Shown one piece after another: positions 22,173-30,491 of a stretch of DNA of 32,159 nucleotides. Location: assembly GCA_023379345.1 (NCBI GenBank), contig JAMCUV010000113.1, positions 1 through 32,159 of the forward strand. The letters are read 5' to 3'. The translations under genes were made by a program, and so were the position numbers. Numbering within the stretch: position 1 is the first letter of the stretch; each line of letters starts with the position of its first letter. The notes under the pieces are model-generated. The model saw only the letters and a list, made by a program, of their open reading frames with translations, made no database searches and was not told the origin of the DNA. The stretch comes from Thermoplasmatota archaeon. GTDB taxonomy: Archaea > Thermoplasmatota > Thermoplasmata > Thermoplasmatales > Thermoplasmataceae.

Positions 22173-22739
22173 TCAATCGCTTATGGAATCAAAATGTCCG
22201 GATTCCTTCAGGAATTCCATGAAGGAGGTTACAGCTCTTCGTCTGTGCGATATTGAATTCTTTGCGGACTCAGGAAGCTGGCCGAGAGTCTGAGATTCAC
22301 CTTCAGGAATGAATATGGGATCGTACCCGAATCCACCTTTTCCCGCAATTTCCAGAGCAATTGAGCCGTCAAGGCGGCCGGAAAACTGGTGGAATTCCGT
22401 GCCATCGTAAAATGTTATGACCGTGAGGAAGAAAGCGCTCCGGCTTGAGCTGTCCATGAGCCGCAGAATCCCGGGATTGCCTATGGTATCCTGCACATAA
22501 GAGGAGTAAGGTCCAGGGAAACCGTTCAGGGCAGCAATATAGAGGCCCGTATCCTCAAGAAAGAATTCTTCCCCAAGAAGCGGCGCCAGTTTCTTTGCGC
22601 TATCAAGGGATATCTCTTCTGTGGTATCAGCCTGTATTTCCTGGTACTTCATCTTCCTCCACTGGACTCTGAACCCGCCAGTCTGCATTATGCTGCTTAT
22701 CTCATTGTACTTGTGCTGGTTGCTTGTGACAAAAATCAA
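22173..22739 (-). CDS. rdgB: dITP/XTP pyrophosphatase (RdgB/HAM1 family)
   Basis: The enzyme removes non-canonical purine nucleotides by hydrolysing ITP and XTP to monophosphates, keeping them out of DNA and RNA. The 188-residue sequence has the N-terminal FVTSNQHKYNE, the catalytic EDTGLYIAALNGFPGPYSSY (near 62-81), GGFGYDPIFIP, and the C-terminal SHRRRA. The start is TTG 22739, whose bases overlap the stop of the Kae1-Bud32 gene. AGGAGG lies eight bases before it, so it is translated from the same mRNA as the upstream gene. This pairing with Kae1-Bud32 is a common archaeal neighbourhood, to my knowledge. Confidence 0.92.
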   Translation of the reverse strand: MIFVTSNQHKYNEISSIMQTGGFRVQWRKMKYQEIQADTTEEISLDSAKKLAPLLGEEFFLEDTGLYIAALNGFPGPYSSYVQDTIGNPGILRLMDSSSRSAFFLTVITFYDGTEFHQFSGRLDGSIALEIAGKGGFGYDPIFIPEGESQTLGQLPESAKNSISHRRRAVTSFMEFLKESGHFDSISD

Positions 22740-24334
22740 ACATATCTCCTCCTTTTCTCAAGGTCCCGGAAGCTTTCCATTATTTCCGGGAATATATCAA
22801 TGCCATCCTGGTATCTATCCATAAACTTCTTGAAATATGCATCGGAATCCGGGACATGGGATCTCAGTGATTCCATGAACAGGTAAAGATCTACAGCCAT
22901 GTCTTCCGGCCTGGCGTCAGTTTTTCCAAGGCTTGCGTCCAGAATGTACGGGGTGGAATCGCTCTTCATTATTATATTGCCGGCAGTGAAATCACCATGG
23001 GAAAGACCTCCGGTGTGCATCCTGGCTGCGGCTTCAGCTATGGATTCCATGGTATTGATGGCTCCGTGCATCAGAAGCCTCTCCCTGAGAAGTATGCCCT
23101 CCACGTACTCATAAACAATCAGGGATGCAGGAAAGTCAATATCGTATATTATGGGCACAGCTATTCCAAGATCCTTAAGGCGCATCATTATGGTCGCCTC
23201 ATTTCTCATTCGGCTCAATCGGATCTGCGAATCAAGTTCATGATTCCTGTAACTCTTGGGGATCCTGTGCTTGAAGACAGCCTTCCTGCCCATGTAATCG
23301 CCTATCTCAATGCGTGATTCTGCACCCATGTTGGTGCGGTGCAGTTCCACCGAAGGCTTTATCCATGGAGCATCAACCTGGTCTATCCTGAACCTCTGAT
23401 CAACTGTGGAATTCTCAAGGCTGGTGGAATAGCCATTAAGAAACATCAGCATTCCAGCCTGGGCAATCATTGCCCCATTGTCCATGCAGTACTGGCTGTC
23501 GGTTAGAAATGCTTTGATCCCAAGATCCTTTGTCAGTTCCTCTATCATATCCCTCAATCGCAGGTTTCGTGCAACGCCTCCGGCAAGTAGAATCTCCTGC
23601 TTGTCGGTCTGGTAGAGGCCTCTTTCAAGGACCTCGACGAGCATTGCAAATGCATGTTCCTGTATGCTGAATGATACATTCTCAGGAGATTCCCCATCCT
23701 TGAGGTAATGCAAAGCCGCAGTATACATTCCCGAGAATGATGTGTCCATCCCCTTAACTGAATATGGAAGTGTGAGGAGCCTGCTGCCGTTAAGGGCAAG
23801 CCTCTCTATGGCAGGTCCGCCCGGAAAGGGATGCCCCATGTCCCTTGCAATTTTGTCAAGCAGGTTGCCAAGCCCGATATCCATTGTTTCACCAAGTACC
23901 CTGTATCTTCCATTCACATGGGCAATTATCTGGGTATTTCCGCCTGAAACGTACAGCAGCATGGGATCTACAGATCCGGTAAGTTTTCGGCCAATCTCCA
24001 CGTGGCCCAGGGGATGGTTCACCCCCATGATGGGTTTGCCCGATTTTATGGCAAGTGTTCTCGCAGCGGTCGCCGCAATCCTGAGGCATGGCCCCAGCCC
24101 GGGGCCTCTTGAATAGGCAATAAGATCAAGATCCTTCAGGGATAGGCCGGACCTGTAAAGAGCTTCGGAGATGACTTCCGAAACATGCTCCGCATGATGG
24201 ATGGCGGCTTCCCTTGGATGTATCCCCCCATTGGGATTCTTATAGGTTCTTGAAGAATTAGCAAGTATTCCATTCTGGTCAACAATGCCACAGCTTATGG
24301 TGTGGGCGGTTCCTTCAATTCCGAGAACAATCAT
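22736..24334 (-). CDS. Fused Kae1-Bud32: tRNA N6-threonylcarbamoyladenosine transferase with KEOPS kinase
   Basis: Two KEOPS subunits are joined in one 532-residue chain. Kae1 (about 1-320) transfers the threonylcarbamoyl group to A37 of ANN-decoding tRNAs. Its metal ligands are His107 and His111 (NHPLGHVEI) and Asp285 (MDNGAMIA), with YVSGGNTQI and AGGVARNLRLRDM lining the nucleotide site. Bud32 (about 335-532) is a small RIO-like ATPase/kinase with HGDFTAGN (Asp448) and ILDASLG (Asp466). It ends in a basic tail, RRRYV. The open frame begins at a TTG 14 codons earlier, but MIVLGIEGTAHT is the family N-terminus. The same fusion is known in Methanocaldococcus and Thermoplasma relatives. The rdgB gene follows with overlapping codons. 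Confidence 0.95.
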   Translation of the reverse strand: MIVLGIEGTAHTISCGIVDQNGILANSSRTYKNPNGGIHPREAAIHHAEHVSEVISEALYRSGLSLKDLDLIAYSRGPGLGPCLRIAATAARTLAIKSGKPIMGVNHPLGHVEIGRKLTGSVDPMLLYVSGGNTQIIAHVNGRYRVLGETMDIGLGNLLDKIARDMGHPFPGGPAIERLALNGSRLLTLPYSVKGMDTSFSGMYTAALHYLKDGESPENVSFSIQEHAFAMLVEVLERGLYQTDKQEILLAGGVARNLRLRDMIEELTKDLGIKAFLTDSQYCMDNGAMIAQAGMLMFLNGYSTSLENSTVDQRFRIDQVDAPWIKPSVELHRTNMGAESRIEIGDYMGRKAVFKHRIPKSYRNHELDSQIRLSRMRNEATIMMRLKDLGIAVPIIYDIDFPASLIVYEYVEGILLRERLLMHGAINTMESIAEAAARMHTGGLSHGDFTAGNIIMKSDSTPYILDASLGKTDARPEDMAVDLYLFMESLRSHVPDSDAYFKKFMDRYQDGIDIFPEIMESFRDLEKRRRYV

Positions 24335-24487
24335 CCTTCCTGCGGGAATTTTCTCCTGAGTAATGAGGTTTCGCAAAAAATGTGTCTGTTTCTTCCAGCG
24401 ACGTGGACAATGCAGAAACTACCTACGGAAAATGTGAATCATGCCTGTGTTAACATTAAGAGTTTGTCGAAAGCTGCAAAAGTCAGC

Positions 24488-24501
24488 CCCTCATATGAGG
24501 G
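24488..24501. promoter_or_regulatory. Perfect 14-bp palindrome upstream of the formate dehydrogenase genes
   Basis: CCCTCATATGAGGG is fully self-complementary and ends 58 bp before the first formate dehydrogenase start codon. Its symmetry and place upstream of the promoter zone suggest a dimeric regulator site. Confidence 0.45.
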
Positions 24502-24559
24502 CAGAACTCCCTAAAATGTTAAGTTATCTCTTTAAGTAGGGATCCTTGTATTTATATAG

Positions 24560-26023
24560 ATGATGCGCGCGCAAACCAGATCTAACCAGGAGCTAAAATC
24601 ATTCTACACGCTGAATAATGGGCTATCCGAGAAAGCAAAATGTTCCGGCACAGCATGCTTTGTTGCAGACAAATCCATGGGAATCCCACTTCCCCATCAG
24701 GGCAGCGGGCATGGGAGAATCTACTGCCTTGGCAAGTGTTTCAGGGCACCAGCCTCAACAGAGGATTCTGGCGTTCCCAGGATTGCAAATTTCTCAAGGA
24801 AATCTGTTGTGGTGGAACCTCTCATGAACCATCCTTACCAATCTCTTGAACAATATATCCATGAAAACGGGATGTCTGCCTTGAAGGCTGCCCTATCAAT
24901 GGGCCAGGATTCGGTCATCAGCGAGATTGAGAAATCAGGCCTGAGGGGTAGAGGTGGTGCCGGTTTTCCCACAGGGATAAAATGGAGATCAGTGGCAAGG
25001 GAGAAGGCCGACACAAAGCATGTGGTGATGAACGGCGATGAAGGCGATCCAGGTTCCTATATTGACAGGTTCCTGATGGAATACAACCCATATGCCCTGA
25101 TTGAATCCATGATAATCTGCGGTTATGCGGTTGGTGCCTCGACCGGATATGCGTATATCCGGGCCGAATATCCTGAAGCAATCAGAAAATTTGTTAATGC
25201 CGCAAGGGAGATGGAATCAAGTGGATTTCTGGGCAAGGATGTGATGAGATCCGGATTTCATTTTGATCTCACAGTGGTACCTGGAAAGGGCAGCTACATA
25301 TGCGGTGAGGAAACTGCACTGATGAGATCAATAGAGGGCCAGAGGCCGGAAGTTTCTGTCAGGCCGCCATATCCCACCGAGAAAGGCCTGTTCGGAAACC
25401 CGACGGTCATAAATAACGTTGAGACACTGGCAAATATTCCATGGATAATCCGGAATGGACACGATGCATACAGCGAGCTTGGTTACGGAAAGAGCAGGGG
25501 AACCAAGCTTCTATCCCTCAACTCGCTCTTCGTGAATCCAGGAATTTACGAGGTGGAATTCGGCACTCCGCTGGACACCATATTCTATGATATCGGTGGT
25601 GGCATGAAACACGGTTCCATCAAGGGCGTGATGCTTGGCGGCCCACTTTCTGGAATAATGGTTCCGGCTGAGTTCAAGACACGACTCGACTATGAGGAGA
25701 TAAGGAAAACCGGAGCATCCCTGGGCCATGGTGGAATAATTGCCTTCGATGAATCCACGGGAATTGGCGATCTCCTTGAACACGTTGCAACATTTGCCGC
25801 GGAGGAATCCTGTGGAAAGTGCACTCCATGCCGCCTTGGAACCGCCGAACTGAGCCGCATGTTCCGAAAAGATTCCAATGGCAGCCTGGATTACGCAAGG
25901 TTCCAAAGTGATGTGGAATCTCTTGCCAATGGAAGCCTGTGCGGCCTTGGAACTGGAATGGCAGAATTTGCAAGAAGTGCTGAAATGAAGTTCAGTCAGG
26001 AGGTGAGATTATGTTTCATGTAA
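24560..26023 (+). CDS. Formate dehydrogenase beta subunit (NuoF-like, FMN/NAD/[4Fe-4S]) with reduced NuoE-like module
   Basis: The 487-residue protein passes electrons between NAD(H) and the alpha subunit. The NuoF part (from about residue 85) has SGLRGRGGAGFPTGIKW and MNGDEGDPGSYIDR (FMN and NAD binding), GSYICGEETALMRSIEG, and the [4Fe-4S] motif ESCGKCTPCRLG with a last cysteine in GSLCGLG. The first 80 residues carry Cys28-x4-Cys33 and Cys56-x3-Cys60, the [2Fe-2S] pattern of NuoE, but with only 22 residues between the pairs and little in front. A TAG directly precedes the ATG in frame, so no longer start exists. The alpha gene overlaps by 13 bases. Other NAD-linked hydrogenase-type diaphorases are possible, but the partner points to formate. 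Confidence 0.9.
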   Translation: MMRAQTRSNQELKSFYTLNNGLSEKAKCSGTACFVADKSMGIPLPHQGSGHGRIYCLGKCFRAPASTEDSGVPRIANFSRKSVVVEPLMNHPYQSLEQYIHENGMSALKAALSMGQDSVISEIEKSGLRGRGGAGFPTGIKWRSVAREKADTKHVVMNGDEGDPGSYIDRFLMEYNPYALIESMIICGYAVGASTGYAYIRAEYPEAIRKFVNAAREMESSGFLGKDVMRSGFHFDLTVVPGKGSYICGEETALMRSIEGQRPEVSVRPPYPTEKGLFGNPTVINNVETLANIPWIIRNGHDAYSELGYGKSRGTKLLSLNSLFVNPGIYEVEFGTPLDTIFYDIGGGMKHGSIKGVMLGGPLSGIMVPAEFKTRLDYEEIRKTGASLGHGGIIAFDESTGIGDLLEHVATFAAEESCGKCTPCRLGTAELSRMFRKDSNGSLDYARFQSDVESLANGSLCGLGTGMAEFARSAEMKFSQEVRLCFM

Positions 26024-28680
26024 AGATAGATGGGCAGGATCTTGAATTCCAGAAGCCACTGTCAATACTGGAGGCTGCCAGATCAGCTGGAATTGAGATA
26101 CCCTCACTTTGCTATGACCAGAGGCTGGAGGCTTACGGCGGATGCAGGCTTTGCCTGGTTCAGGTGGAGGGACATGGGCGGCCTGATGCCTCTTGCACCA
26201 CAACAATAACTGATGGCATGAAGGTCAGCACATCCACAGAATCAATAAGGGACACACGCAGGAATCTCCTTGAGATGATGGTTCAGGATAAGGACATGGA
26301 TACAGGTGGGCTGGACCGGAGGAAGGACTTCTACAGATACCTTGTGGATTATGGTGTTGTTCATGAAGACACCGGGGAAATGAAGACCCCGGCACGTGAC
26401 AAGACAGGGCATCCATTCATATCGGTGGACATGACAAAGTGCATAGACTGCTACCGGTGTGTGAGAATCTGTGATGAGGTGCAGGGGCAGTTCGTATGGC
26501 GCAAATGGAACAGGGGGCACGAGGTAGAGATACGCCCGGATGTAGGCGACAGCCTATTGGAAAGCTCCTGCGTCAGCTGTGGGGCCTGTTCCGACACATG
26601 CCCTACAGGAGCGATTGAGGACGTGTCAGTCATAGAGCTTGGATACCCGGAAAAATTCACAAGGAGTGTCTGCCCCTACTGTGGAACAGGCTGCGAGATC
26701 AGCATAGGCACACGGGACGACAAGATCGTGGAAATACTGCCTGTCCTTGACTCCCCTGTTAGCAAGGGGCATCTCTGCGTTAAGGGCAGGTACTCATTTG
26801 GATTCATTGTTTCACCCGACAGGGTAACTGACCCCATGATCAGGAGGAACGGCATATGGCAGAGGGCCACATGGGATGAGGCTCTACAGCTGGTTGCATC
26901 CGAATTCTCACGTATACTGAAGGAATCAGGTCCTGACAGCATAGGCATACTGGGGTCGTCGAGGGCGACAAATGAGGAAAACTACCTGACCCAGAAATTC
27001 GCCAGGACAGTCATAGGAACAAACAATGTTGATGGATGTGCACGGGTCTGCCATGCTCCTACTGCAGGTGGAATGGGTGCGCTTCTGGGTACTGGCGCTG
27101 CCACAAACTCCTTTGATGACATCGAGCTGGCAAGCACATTTCTAATAGTGGGTGCCAATCCAACTGAAAACCATCCCATCGTTGGCGCAAGGATCAAGCA
27201 GCAGGTTCTCTCCGGCGCAAAACTCATAGTTATAGATCCAAGAAAGACAGAACTTGCCTCAATGGCTGATTATCACCTGCAGATCAGGCCCGGCACAGAT
27301 ATACCGCTGATCAATGCCATGGCCAACGCCATAGTGGAGGCAAAAGCAACGGACAAGGATTTCCTGGGCCAGCGTGTTTCAGGCTTTGAAGATTATCTGG
27401 CAGAAATATCCTTGTGGACACCGGAGAAGGCTGCGGAGGTCTGTGGCGTGGATGCACACATAATAAGGGAAGCAGCCATCCTCTATGCCACCGGCGGGCC
27501 AGCCATGATGTTCCACGGCCTTGGCATCACAGAGCACGTTCAGGGAACCGAGGGAGTGATGTCGCTGGTTGACCTGGCTCTCCTGACAGGCAATATTGGA
27601 AGAAGGGGTTCAGGCGTCAATCCCCTGAGGGGTCAGAACAATGTCCAGGGCTCTGCCCACATGGGCGTGGAACCGTCAAAACTTACTGGATACGTGACGC
27701 TGGATGCCGGGAGGGAAAAGTTCCAGCAGGTATGGGGAACAGTGATTCCAACCACGAAGGGAAAGGATGAAATGGAACTCATAGACGGTGCACTTGAAGG
27801 AACAGTGAAATCACTCTGGGTCATAGGCTGGGACGTGTACATGACAAATCCTGACATGAATACAACCACCAGGGCATTCTCGAACCTGGACTTCGTGGTG
27901 ATCCAGGATCTGTTCTTGAACGAGACAGCAAAGAAATTCGGCAACGTGTTTCTGCCCGCCGTCTCATCATATGAGAAGGACGGCACGTTCATGAATTCAG
28001 AGAGAAGGGTGCAGCGCGTCAGGAAGGCACTGAACCCAAGGGGCAACTCAAGGGCAGACTGGGAGATCATAAGGGATGTGGCTGCGAAAATGGGAAAGGG
28101 AAACCTGTTCAACTTTGGAACCCCGGAGGACATCTGGAACGAAATCCGCAGAGTATGGGATGCCGGCAGCGGAATCACATATCCCCGGATGGAGAGCGGC
28201 GGAATCCAGTGGCCGTGCTACAGTGAGGATTCCCCGGGAACACAGGTGCTCCATGTTGATGCCTTCTCACTTGGCAGAACCACCAGGATCAGGCCCATAG
28301 GCTATCACCCCACGCCGGAGAGGGTCTCACCTGATTATCCTATTCTCCTGAGCACAGGCAGATCACTGTTCCAGTTCAACGCAGCAACAATGACTGGCAG
28401 GTCTGGAAATGACAGTTTCAGGGATGCAGATGTTATCCAGATATCGCCGGCAGATGCAAGAAAACTTGGAATTTCCCAGGGCCAGGAGGTTCAAGTCGTG
28501 AGCGCGTACGGTAGTTCCAGAATAAAGGCATCAATTGATGATGGCATTGTGCCAGGAACTGCCTTTGCCACGTTCAACAATCCAGAGACGGAGCTGAACC
28601 GCATAACGGGGAACCAGAGGGATAATCTTCAGCACACTCCTGAATACAAGGTGACTGCAGTGAGAATTGATAAAACCTGA
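26011..28680 (+). CDS. fdhA: Formate dehydrogenase alpha subunit, molybdopterin (Mo/W) oxidoreductase
   Basis: This 889-residue catalytic subunit oxidises formate to CO2. Its N-terminus is NuoG-like: a [2Fe-2S] ferredoxin domain with Cys34, 45, 48 and 62, then two [4Fe-4S] clusters in CIDCYRCVRIC (144-154) and CVSCGACSDTC (187-197). The molybdopterin domain starts with the cluster CPYCGTGC plus Cys256 in GHLCVKGR. The formate-specific active site is visible as DGCARVCHAPT with Cys347 followed by His, so it uses Cys and not selenocysteine. The C-terminal cofactor-binding domain has LLSTGRSLFQFN. With the overlapping beta gene this forms a soluble NAD-dependent enzyme. No fdhD, cofactor or membrane-subunit gene is adjacent. 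Confidence 0.93.
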   Translation: MFHVKIDGQDLEFQKPLSILEAARSAGIEIPSLCYDQRLEAYGGCRLCLVQVEGHGRPDASCTTTITDGMKVSTSTESIRDTRRNLLEMMVQDKDMDTGGLDRRKDFYRYLVDYGVVHEDTGEMKTPARDKTGHPFISVDMTKCIDCYRCVRICDEVQGQFVWRKWNRGHEVEIRPDVGDSLLESSCVSCGACSDTCPTGAIEDVSVIELGYPEKFTRSVCPYCGTGCEISIGTRDDKIVEILPVLDSPVSKGHLCVKGRYSFGFIVSPDRVTDPMIRRNGIWQRATWDEALQLVASEFSRILKESGPDSIGILGSSRATNEENYLTQKFARTVIGTNNVDGCARVCHAPTAGGMGALLGTGAATNSFDDIELASTFLIVGANPTENHPIVGARIKQQVLSGAKLIVIDPRKTELASMADYHLQIRPGTDIPLINAMANAIVEAKATDKDFLGQRVSGFEDYLAEISLWTPEKAAEVCGVDAHIIREAAILYATGGPAMMFHGLGITEHVQGTEGVMSLVDLALLTGNIGRRGSGVNPLRGQNNVQGSAHMGVEPSKLTGYVTLDAGREKFQQVWGTVIPTTKGKDEMELIDGALEGTVKSLWVIGWDVYMTNPDMNTTTRAFSNLDFVVIQDLFLNETAKKFGNVFLPAVSSYEKDGTFMNSERRVQRVRKALNPRGNSRADWEIIRDVAAKMGKGNLFNFGTPEDIWNEIRRVWDAGSGITYPRMESGGIQWPCYSEDSPGTQVLHVDAFSLGRTTRIRPIGYHPTPERVSPDYPILLSTGRSLFQFNAATMTGRSGNDSFRDADVIQISPADARKLGISQGQEVQVVSAYGSSRIKASIDDGIVPGTAFATFNNPETELNRITGNQRDNLQHTPEYKVTAVRIDKT

Positions 28681-28729
28681 TCCGGCAGTCACCAGGACAC
28701 GCCAGCCTTAAGATTAGAGACCTTTGAAT

Positions 28730-28751
28730 CTGGCAGTTGTCCAGCTGCCAG
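28730..28751 (+). other. Hairpin after the formate dehydrogenase operon
   Basis: CTGGCAG and CTGCCAG form a perfect 7-bp stem with an 8-base loop, about 50 bp after the fdhA stop. No oligo-T follows directly, so it may be an mRNA 3'-end structure rather than a terminator. Confidence 0.3.
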
Positions 28752-28801
28752 GCACAGCCCGGACAAGGGCATTGCATCTGGTAATGTTGATCTCCCAAAG
28801 A

Positions 28802-28811
28802 TATTATAAAT
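28802..28811 (+). promoter_or_regulatory. TATA box of the S6e-aIF2-gamma operon
   Basis: TATTATAAAT lies about 70 bp before the S6e ATG. Transcription would start near 28832 and give a leader of about 45 bases with an SD-like AGGGGTAAT and a small GAAA-loop hairpin at 28838-28853. Confidence 0.5.
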
Positions 28812-28837
28812 GAGTTTATCATAAAGTAGAACCTTAA

Positions 28838-28853
28838 AGGGCCGAAAGGTCTT
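28838..28853 (+). promoter_or_regulatory. GNRA-loop hairpin in the S6e leader
   Basis: AGGGCC, GAAA loop, GGTCTT pairs as a six-base stem with two or three G-T pairs. It sits at the predicted 5' end of the S6e mRNA and could stabilise it or take part in autoregulation. Confidence 0.3.
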
Positions 28854-28876
28854 CAAGAATTCATAAGGGGTAATAT

Positions 28877-29260
28877 ATGGCAAATTCAGTTGCAATAATA
28901 GCTGACTCAAAAAACGGAAAGACGTACAAGAAGGAAGTAAGTCCAGAGAACCTGAACTCACTCACCGGCAGGAAGATTGGCGATGAGGTGGACGGTGTTT
29001 TTTTCGAGCTGCCCGGGTATAAGCTTAAAATCACAGGCGGCAGCACAAACGATGGTTTTCCCATGAAGCAGGACCTTCAGATTAGCGGTAAGAAAAGAAT
29101 CCTCCGGACATACAGCCTTGGAAAGAGATCCAAGATCGGATACAGGAAGAGAGTCACCTACAGGGGAGCAATAATAGGGCCTGATGTTGCCCAGCTCAAC
29201 CTGAAAGTCGTCCAGTACGGACCAAACCCTCTGGAACCGGAAACAGAGAAGAAGGAGTAA
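28877..29260 (+). CDS. rps6e: 30S ribosomal protein S6e
   Basis: This 127-residue archaeal S6e is a small-subunit protein. Recognisable features are the N-terminal beta strand, PGYKLKITGGSTNDGFPMKQ (residues 51-70), the basic run KRSKIGYRKRVTYRG, and GPDVAQLNLKVVQYG near the end. It starts at ATG 28877 behind AGGGGTAAT in a leader of about 45 bases. The gene for aIF2-gamma begins one base after the stop, so the two are one operon; S6e and aIF2-gamma are neighbours in many archaea. Confidence 0.95.
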   Translation: MANSVAIIADSKNGKTYKKEVSPENLNSLTGRKIGDEVDGVFFELPGYKLKITGGSTNDGFPMKQDLQISGKKRILRTYSLGKRSKIGYRKRVTYRGAIIGPDVAQLNLKVVQYGPNPLEPETEKKE

Positions 29261-29261
29261 G

Positions 29262-30491
29262 ATGGAAAAGCTTCCACAGCCCTCTGTCAATATTGGCATG
29301 GTGGGCCACGTAGATCACGGGAAGAGCACTCTTACAAAGGCACTCACCGGAACAAAAACTGATATTCATTCTGAGGAGATAAAGAGAGGGATATCAATCA
29401 AGCTGGGCTATGCTGAGACGCCTGTTTATTCATGCACAGACCAGAATGGTGAGATTTTCTATTCAAGAGAGGAATCATGCCCAGATGCCAAGCTCGTGAA
29501 GGTTATTTCCTTCGTGGACGCCCCTGGACATGAAACCCTCATGGCAACAATGCTATCGGGTTCATCCATAATGAACGGTGCACTCCTGGTTATTGCAGCC
29601 AATGAGAAGTGTCCGCAGCCCCAGACCAGGGAACACCTCATTGCCCTTGAGATCATGGGGATAAAAAACATCATTGTTGTGCAGAACAAGATTGACCTTG
29701 TAACAAGGGAACGGGCGGAGGAGAGCTACAGGGAGATCAAGCAGTTCCTGAGGGGGAGCCTTGCTGAGAATTCGCCGGTGATCCCGGTGAGCGCATACCA
29801 TAACTCAAACATAGATGTGCTGCTTAAGGCAATAATTGATTATATTCCAGACCCGAAGTTTTCTGAGAAGGATGCCCCAAGGATGTATGTTGCAAGGTCA
29901 TTCGACGTGAACAAGCCAGGCACCCCACCTCAGAAACTCAAGGGGGGAGTGCTGGGCGGCTCACTTGTCCAGGGAATGCTATCGGTGGGAGACGAGATCG
30001 AAATAGTCCCGGGCCTCCAGGTGAGCCATGGTGGAAAGCAATCGTGGGAGAATGTCATCACAACAATCACAACTCTTATGGCAGGAAAGAACAGTTACGA
30101 ATCCATAAGGCCGGGAGGACTGGCCGCTGTGGGAACAGAACTTGATCCGTACCTCACCAAGGGGGATTCATTCACCGGCAGGGTTGTGGGCAAGAAGGGG
30201 AATGTCCCTCCAACGGTATTTGGCATGCTTGTTGATTCCAATCTCCTGAAGCGTGTTGTTGGCTTCCAGGAAGAGCAGAAGGTTGATCCCATAAGGTCAA
30301 AGGAGAACCTCATGCTCACAGTGGGCACGGCGAACACAGTGGGAGTCGTCACAACTGCAAAAGATTCTAAAATTGAGATCGCACTGAAATATCCGGTTGC
30401 CGCCTATGAAGGGGAGCGCATAGCAATTGGAAGGCGCATAAGCAACAGATGGCGCCTAATCGGCTATGGAAACATTGTGTCACTGAGCTGA
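29262..30491 (+). CDS. eif2g: Translation initiation factor aIF2 gamma subunit
   Basis: This GTPase brings initiator Met-tRNA to the small ribosomal subunit as part of aIF2. The 409 residues hold G1 GHVDHGKST (15-23), switch-1 region EEIKRGISIKLGYAE, G3 DAPGH (87-91), G4 NKID (142-145) and two C-terminal beta-barrel domains. One feature is unusual. The zinc knuckle in the G domain, normally two CxxC pairs, here has only Cys58 (SCTDQ) and Cys73 (SCPDA), so the second cysteine of each pair is missing and zinc binding is doubtful. The SD is GGAGTAAG across the S6e stop. Otherwise the length and domains are normal. Confidence 0.95.
   Translation: MEKLPQPSVNIGMVGHVDHGKSTLTKALTGTKTDIHSEEIKRGISIKLGYAETPVYSCTDQNGEIFYSREESCPDAKLVKVISFVDAPGHETLMATMLSGSSIMNGALLVIAANEKCPQPQTREHLIALEIMGIKNIIVVQNKIDLVTRERAEESYREIKQFLRGSLAENSPVIPVSAYHNSNIDVLLKAIIDYIPDPKFSEKDAPRMYVARSFDVNKPGTPPQKLKGGVLGGSLVQGMLSVGDEIEIVPGLQVSHGGKQSWENVITTITTLMAGKNSYESIRPGGLAAVGTELDPYLTKGDSFTGRVVGKKGNVPPTVFGMLVDSNLLKRVVGFQEEQKVDPIRSKENLMLTVGTANTVGVVTTAKDSKIEIALKYPVAAYEGERIAIGRRISNRWRLIGYGNIVSLS

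Noticed and set aside
24302..24514. A 70-codon plus-strand open frame across the Kae1 start and the intergenic region.
   Set aside because: It overlaps the Kae1 N-terminus antisense and contains no family features; the region is better explained as a divergent promoter zone with a palindrome.
24551..24558. TTTATATA directly before the formate dehydrogenase beta start as its promoter.
   Set aside because: It is within ten bases of the ATG, so transcription would start inside the gene and lose the first cysteines. A weaker TTTAAG element at about 24531-24536 is at the proper distance.
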